The notes beneath the pieces were generated by a model that saw nothing but the letters and a program-made list of their open reading frames with translations, was not told the origin of the DNA and made no database searches. Source: Meridianimaribacter flavus (GTDB lineage: Bacteria > Bacteroidota > Bacteroidia > Flavobacteriales > Flavobacteriaceae). Taken from it: 64,000 nucleotides of DNA. The position numbers were made by a program, and so were the translations under genes. Numbering within the stretch: position 1 is the first letter of the stretch; each line of letters starts with the position of its first letter. The stretch spans positions 1 to 64,000 of the forward strand of contig NZ_SOQZ01000004.1 of NCBI RefSeq assembly GCF_004366715.1. The letters run 5' to 3'. Positions 60,269 to 64,000 of the stretch are shown here, one piece after another.

Positions 60269-60793
60269 ATGGACAAGGAAAGCATTGCTGAACTTTTAGA
60301 ATCGAAGCATCAGATTTTAATTGATGTGTTAAGTTCTCAAGATGATGAAAAATGGCAGCAAGGTCCTGAAGGAAAATGGACTTCTGGCCAGCAAGCATTA
60401 CATTTACTTCAAAGCATAAAACCACTTAACGATGCATTAAGTCTTCCTAAGTTTATTATTAAATATCGGTTTGGAAAAGCCAATAGAACTGTGAGAGATT
60501 ATACAACTGTTGTAAATAGATACCAAGAACGATTACAAGAGTCTAAAGGTATAGTTTATGGTCCATCAAAAAATATGAAAGTTCCTTTACTAAAAGACAA
60601 AAACTACATTTTAAACCGCTTACAGGTTGAAAACAAAAAACTACAATACAAAACTCGAAAGTTATCTGACAAACATTTAGACACACTTATTTTACCTCAT
60701 CCTTTAATGGGAAAAATGCCTTTACGAGAAATAATAATGTGGACTGCTTATCATGTAGAGCACCACACAAAACAGTTACAAGAAAACTATTAA
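60269..60793 (+). CDS. DinB-superfamily protein
   Basis: 174 residues with no export signal. Helical bundle pattern with metal-ligand His in QQALHLLQSIKPL and in the C-terminal WTAYHVEHHTKQLQ, the usual DinB/DUF664-type arrangement. Compared with the DinB protein at 32413 the two share only the fold-level pattern. The substrate is unknown. It is preceded by a TATCTTTT stretch about 20 bases before the ATG and may have its own promoter. Separated from the next gene by 18 bases. Confidence 0.82.
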   Translation: MDKESIAELLESKHQILIDVLSSQDDEKWQQGPEGKWTSGQQALHLLQSIKPLNDALSLPKFIIKYRFGKANRTVRDYTTVVNRYQERLQESKGIVYGPSKNMKVPLLKDKNYILNRLQVENKKLQYKTRKLSDKHLDTLILPHPLMGKMPLREIIMWTAYHVEHHTKQLQENY

Positions 60794-60811
60794 TCAATTA
60801 ACTATATACTT

Positions 60812-61279
60812 ATGAAAAAAACACTTCTATTTATCGCATTTTTAACACTTTCACTTAATGCCAATGCACAATACGTTAACGTTTGGAAAGATGGTAAACT
60901 CACCTTTGAAACAAAACAAAAAATTGATACTGAAGGAGATGAAGATGAAACCGATTATGATGGAGAAAATGATGTTTTAGGCATAAATATGCAAATTGTT
61001 ACTATTAACCAAAACGTTGATAAAAATTCAAACACTCTTAAACTTGTGAGCAGAGAAGGTTGTAAAAATATGTATATGGATATTATTGAAGATGGTCGTC
61101 CTTTTTTACCTAACTATATGAGCCACTACACAGTTTGTCGTGATGGTGAAGATTATGTTTTAAATGCTGTAATTTATAGAGAGGACAATAAAAAAGCATA
61201 TGATATAAACCTATATTGCTATGATATTAGTGTAAAACAAGGTGTTAAAATTCTGGAGTCCTTCAAGTTTTTAGACTAG
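60812..61279 (+). CDS. Small secreted protein of unknown function
   Basis: 155 residues. A signal peptide ends at ANAQ (~19) with no lipobox. The mature part has VWKDGKLTFETKQKID, an acidic EGDEDETDYDGEND loop, and three Cys (GCKN, TVCRDGED, YCYD). No family recognised. Its stop codon shares CTAG with the convergent methyltransferase gene, giving a 4-base overlap. Confidence 0.7.
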   Translation: MKKTLLFIAFLTLSLNANAQYVNVWKDGKLTFETKQKIDTEGDEDETDYDGENDVLGINMQIVTINQNVDKNSNTLKLVSREGCKNMYMDIIEDGRPFLPNYMSHYTVCRDGEDYVLNAVIYREDNKKAYDINLYCYDISVKQGVKILESFKFLD

Positions 61280-62433
61280 TCCATATATTTAGCTTTCTTA
61301 CTGCCTTCATACATTTCGTATTTTACTAAACGAGATTCTAATTTAGCATTAAACAGTTTTATTTTTCGTGAAGGTCGTAAGCCTACAAACTTTAACGCAT
61401 CTAAATTAGAGGTAATAAACCAAGCATGAGTTCCTGGGTAACCTTGTTTTAGGGTATCACCAATATTGGTATAAAACTTCTCCATGTCAATATCTAAACG
61501 CTCTCCATAAGGTGGATTAAAAACCATGTGCAACTTTTTATCTCCTGCTTTTTGGGTCTTAAAAAAGTCTTCATGCTGAATGCTTATGAACTCATCTAGA
61601 TGTGCATTTTTTATATTGTCTTTTGCTTTTTTAACAGCACTTGGTGACTTGTCGTAACCTATGATTTTATGATGAAAATCTCTGGTCTTTTTCAATAAAG
61701 ACTCTTCAATGGTTTCAAATAAATCCACGTCCCAATCCTGCCATCTTTCAAAAGCAAATTCTTTTCGCATTAAATTAGGCGGAATATTACAAGCTATCAT
61801 TGCTGCTTCGGCTAAAATGGTTCCACTACCACACATTGGGTCCATAAAATCACTCTGTCCATCCCAACCAGATAACATAATTAATCCTGCAGCTAGCACT
61901 TCGTTTATTGGTGCAATGTTGGTAGCTGTTTTATAGCCTCTTCTGTGTAACGATTCTCCTGATGTATCTAACGAAATGGTACATTGTTGCCTATCGATAT
62001 GGACATTTATTTTTAAATCAGGAAAACGCAAATCTACATTAGGTCGCTCTTGAGTAGTATCTCTAAATTTATCTACAATAGCATCTTTTGTTTTTAATGC
62101 AATGTATTTTGAATGTGTAAACACATTAGAATGTACTGTAGCATCAATTGCCAAAGAACCTGTAGGTTTCATGTAGTTTTCCCAAGGCATTTTGTACACC
62201 TTATCATATAAATCTTGTTCAGTTACAACTCTAAACGTTTTTATGGGTTTAAGAATTTTTATGGCTGTTCTTAATCCTAAATTGGCTTTGTACATAAATC
62301 CTTTATCACCAACAAAGCTTACATTTCGCACACCTTTTTTAATGTCTTGTGCTCCTAATTGCAATAGCTCCTTTTCTAGTAAATCCTCAAAGCCAAATAA
62401 GGTTTTGGCAACCATTTTAAAATTATTCTCCAT
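61276..62433 (-). CDS. THUMP-domain class I SAM-dependent RNA methyltransferase (RlmL N-terminal-like)
   Basis: 385 residues from MENNFKMVAKTLFGFE. An N-terminal THUMP domain (~50-160) precedes the Rossmann methyltransferase part with DPMCGSGTILAEAAMIA (SAM site) and the catalytic MVFNPPYGERL. This resembles the RlmL/YcbY N-terminal domain making m2G2445 in 23S rRNA, or Trm14-like tRNA enzymes; the exact target is not certain. Starts further upstream are unlikely because a -7 box (62464-62471) lies between them and this ATG. Confidence 0.92.
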   Translation of the reverse strand: MENNFKMVAKTLFGFEDLLEKELLQLGAQDIKKGVRNVSFVGDKGFMYKANLGLRTAIKILKPIKTFRVVTEQDLYDKVYKMPWENYMKPTGSLAIDATVHSNVFTHSKYIALKTKDAIVDKFRDTTQERPNVDLRFPDLKINVHIDRQQCTISLDTSGESLHRRGYKTATNIAPINEVLAAGLIMLSGWDGQSDFMDPMCGSGTILAEAAMIACNIPPNLMRKEFAFERWQDWDVDLFETIEESLLKKTRDFHHKIIGYDKSPSAVKKAKDNIKNAHLDEFISIQHEDFFKTQKAGDKKLHMVFNPPYGERLDIDMEKFYTNIGDTLKQGYPGTHAWFITSNLDALKFVGLRPSRKIKLFNAKLESRLVKYEMYEGSKKAKYMD

Positions 62434-62463
62434 ACATAAATGCCTTATAGTACTTTCAAAATT

Positions 62464-62471
62464 CAAAAATA
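62464..62471 (-). promoter_or_regulatory. -7 promoter box of the THUMP methyltransferase gene
   Basis: Minus-strand TATTTTTG, a TAnnTTTG match, 30 bases before the ATG at 62433; it decides between this start and an upstream ATG at 62526. Confidence 0.5.
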
Positions 62472-62532
62472 CTTTATTTTTGCCAATGCTTATAAACTGT
62501 AAGACGATATTCTTAGAAAATTCCACTAGTTG

Positions 62533-63201
62533 ATGAACAAATATTTATTTCCTGTATATGCAGTAATTTTGGGTGTTTTAATCGTATTGATTTACAAAAA
62601 GAAGAACCTACACTCTAAATTACTACTATCCTTTAGTGGTGCGTTTTTATTAGCTTTAACGCTTTTTGAATTACTCCCAGACGTTTATCATCACTTAGAA
62701 GCCAAAAAAACAGGCTTACTTATAATGACAGGTATTCTTATACAGGTTATTTTGGAGTTTTTCTCAAAAGGTGCTGAACATGGTCACGTTCATCATGAAG
62801 ACACCAAGGAATTTCCATGGTTACTTTTTATAAGTTTATGTATTCATAGCTTTTTAGAAGGGTTCCCAATACATCAACATAACGATATTGTTTATGGTGT
62901 ATTAGTACACAAAATACCAATAGCTATAGTAATTACAGGGTTTTTACTAGAATCAAGATGTAATAAATTACAAGTAGTTCTGTTTTTAATTTTGTTTACT
63001 GCAATGACGCCTTTAGGAACATTTATTTCTAATCATACAAGTATGCCAGCCAACTATGTAAATGCAATTAACGCTATTGTAATTGGTATATTTTTTCATA
63101 TTTCTACAGTTATTCTTTTTGAAAGTGATGAAGGACATAAATTTAGCTTAACCAAACTAGTTGCCATATTACTAGGTATTGGAATGGCTTATGTAATTTA
63201 A
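62533..63201 (+). CDS. ZIP-family divalent metal transporter
   Basis: 222 residues from the ATG MNKYLFPVYAV. Seven to eight membrane segments are visible. The metal-site helices carry HSFLEGFPIHQHND and VHKIPIAIVI (TM4/TM5 His-Pro motifs of ZIP), and a His-rich loop EHGHVHHED lies before them. ZIP proteins bring zinc, iron or manganese into the cytoplasm. It follows the methyltransferase divergently and is 5 bases before a DUF4268 gene. Confidence 0.9.
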   Translation: MNKYLFPVYAVILGVLIVLIYKKKNLHSKLLLSFSGAFLLALTLFELLPDVYHHLEAKKTGLLIMTGILIQVILEFFSKGAEHGHVHHEDTKEFPWLLFISLCIHSFLEGFPIHQHNDIVYGVLVHKIPIAIVITGFLLESRCNKLQVVLFLILFTAMTPLGTFISNHTSMPANYVNAINAIVIGIFFHISTVILFESDEGHKFSLTKLVAILLGIGMAYVI

Positions 63202-63206
63202 AAGGT

Positions 63207-63635
63207 ATGTTTAGTAAAGAAGAATCAAGACGACTGCGTCAAGACTTTTGGATAAGCTTTGGAAAATCATTTCCAAGAAAATGGACGCTATACGATACCA
63301 AAATAAAAGGCTTTAGCTTTAAATTTCATTTTGACACAAAAAAAGCACTCATAGCGCTAGACATTGAAGACGATTTAGAAAACCGAATTACCTACTGGGA
63401 AAAACTAGTATCACTAAAATCTATTTTAACTCAAGATTACTTACCTAACGTCATTTTTGAAGAAGAATATTTTCTAGAAAATGGTAAAGAGATATCAAGA
63501 ATTTACCTTCCTTTAGAACAAAAGGTGTCTATTCACAATAAAAATACATGGCAAGATGTAATGGTGTTTTTCAATGAAAATATGAGCAAGTTTGAAGATT
63601 TCTTTGAAGATTACAAAGAGGTAATCAAGGATTAA
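63207..63635 (+). CDS. DUF4268-family protein
   Basis: 142 residues, cytoplasmic. The motif MFSKEESRRLRQDFWISFGKSF and WTLYDTKIKGFSFKFHFDTKKALIALDIE are typical of DUF4268, a small family of PD-(D/E)XK-like appearance whose function is not established. It is translated 5 bases after the ZIP gene and so likely shares its mRNA; it ends just before the convergent GNAT gene. Confidence 0.83.
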   Translation: MFSKEESRRLRQDFWISFGKSFPRKWTLYDTKIKGFSFKFHFDTKKALIALDIEDDLENRITYWEKLVSLKSILTQDYLPNVIFEEEYFLENGKEISRIYLPLEQKVSIHNKNTWQDVMVFFNENMSKFEDFFEDYKEVIKD

Positions 63636-63636
63636 T

Positions 63637-64000
63637 TTATAGGTTTTTAACCATTCGGTAATCGTCCATCACAAAACCATTTCCTATATCCATTACCAAT
63701 GCTTCAACGGTTTTAAACCCTAGTTTTTCATAAGCTTTAATAGAATTGACATTGTACTTATTCACTGTCAACTCAATGCTATTGCAATGTAACGTGTTAG
63801 CTCTACGTTCAACAAACTGCATTGCTGTTTTTCCTATTTTCTTTCCTCTGTAATTAGAAAGCACATAAATCTTACTTAAAAACAAAGCGTCTCGCTTTTT
63901 CTTAATGCAAATATATCCTACAGGCACAATTTCAAAAGTGATCAAATAATACTCAAAACCTTCTTTTACTTGCTGATGTATAGCTTTTTCTGATTGAAAC
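63637..64000 (-). CDS. GNAT-family N-acetyltransferase, N-terminus outside window
   Basis: The frame is open to the window edge, so the gene begins upstream of base 64000. The visible ~121 residues contain the GNAT core: IYVLSNYRGKKIGKTAMQFVERRA (acetyl-CoA pyrophosphate loop, R/Q-x-x-G-x-G/A), a TLHCNSIELTVNKYN strand and NSIKAYEKLGFKTVE, the usual motif B ending. A TTG at 63945 inside the frame is not the true start because coding sequence continues before it (KEGFEYYLI). It is an acetyltransferase of unknown substrate. Confidence 0.85.
   Translation of the reverse strand, partial: FQSEKAIHQQVKEGFEYYLITFEIVPVGYICIKKKRDALFLSKIYVLSNYRGKKIGKTAMQFVERRANTLHCNSIELTVNKYNVNSIKAYEKLGFKTVEALVMDIGNGFVMDDYRMVKNL

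Noticed and set aside
62434-62526. Upstream ATG extending the THUMP methyltransferase by 31 residues
   Set aside because: A -7 box at 62464-62471 lies inside it and the extension is not typical of the family.
1-64000. tRNA, rRNA, CRISPR arrays or insertion sequences anywhere in the window
   Set aside because: No T-loop-like gttcgaa contexts with cloverleaf partners, no long rRNA-like stretch, no transposase and no regular repeat-spacer pattern were seen by reading; a tRNAscan/Infernal run was not possible.

Overview
The window looks like ordinary chromosome of a marine-type member of the Flavobacteriaceae (Bacteroidota). The DNA is AT-rich. Several genes belong to or feed the Bacteroidota-only type IX secretion system (T9SS): a CHU_C adhesin, a PorP/SprF protein, PorQ and a protein with a type A sorting tail. 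Promoter-like sites match the Bacteroidota -7 consensus TAnnTTTG rather than TATAAT. Many small proteins belong to families that I know mainly from this group (DUF6263, DUF6452, DUF6048, the CCC-motif family). I see no rRNA, tRNA, CRISPR array, insertion sequence or phage block. Genus cannot be fixed from the sequence alone.

Layout. 1-3740: the end of a giant T9SS adhesin, then PorP/SprF and a PorE-like OmpA protein. 3741-4997: gene-poor DNA, a CAP-domain lipoprotein and a nested palindrome. 4997-8682: pdxH, then an AraC regulator and a hydrolase flanked by two paralogous STAS/SEC14-like proteins. 8586-11328: the operon pyrR-pyrB-STAS-like-rnz. 11450-19724: a secreted T9SS substrate, rpsA, cmk, a secreted unknown, porQ and lon. 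19956-22892: an ECF sigma factor, its presumed anti-sigma factor and two exported repeat proteins. 22976-24976: a tandem pair of lipoproteins sharing a 506-bp 5' portion but with unrelated 3' halves. 25018-31763: an MFS transporter, an M48 protease, a GH31 glucosidase and glgB. 31888-35737: msrB, DinB, NDH-2 and lpdA. 35791-41001: four small outer-membrane barrels around aroQ, then xerD and a PAS histidine kinase.

41053-43505: rny, a strong 6S RNA candidate, zapA and a coiled-coil protein. 43632-49217: an M23 peptidase, a TonB-dependent receptor and two secreted proteins. 49289-50401: a two-gene insert in cassette style, one gene carrying a HEPN-like R-x4-H motif. 50428-53965: a CHAP lipoprotein, a cysteine desulfurase, an Asp-rich lipoprotein and an Smr protein. 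54115-55993: a cluster of very small membrane proteins (DUF2752, CCC motif, CD225/dispanin, DUF2752, DUF5362). 55998-64000: rocD, a strongly structured intergenic region, rlmD, DUF6452/DUF6048, DinB, an RNA methyltransferase, a ZIP transporter, DUF4268 and a partial GNAT.

Most genes are core metabolism or envelope biology. The parts least explained by known families are the structured RNA candidate between rocD and rlmD (57279-57402), the nested palindrome at 4865-4953, the small-membrane-protein cluster, the modular lipoprotein duplication, and the cassette-like insert.
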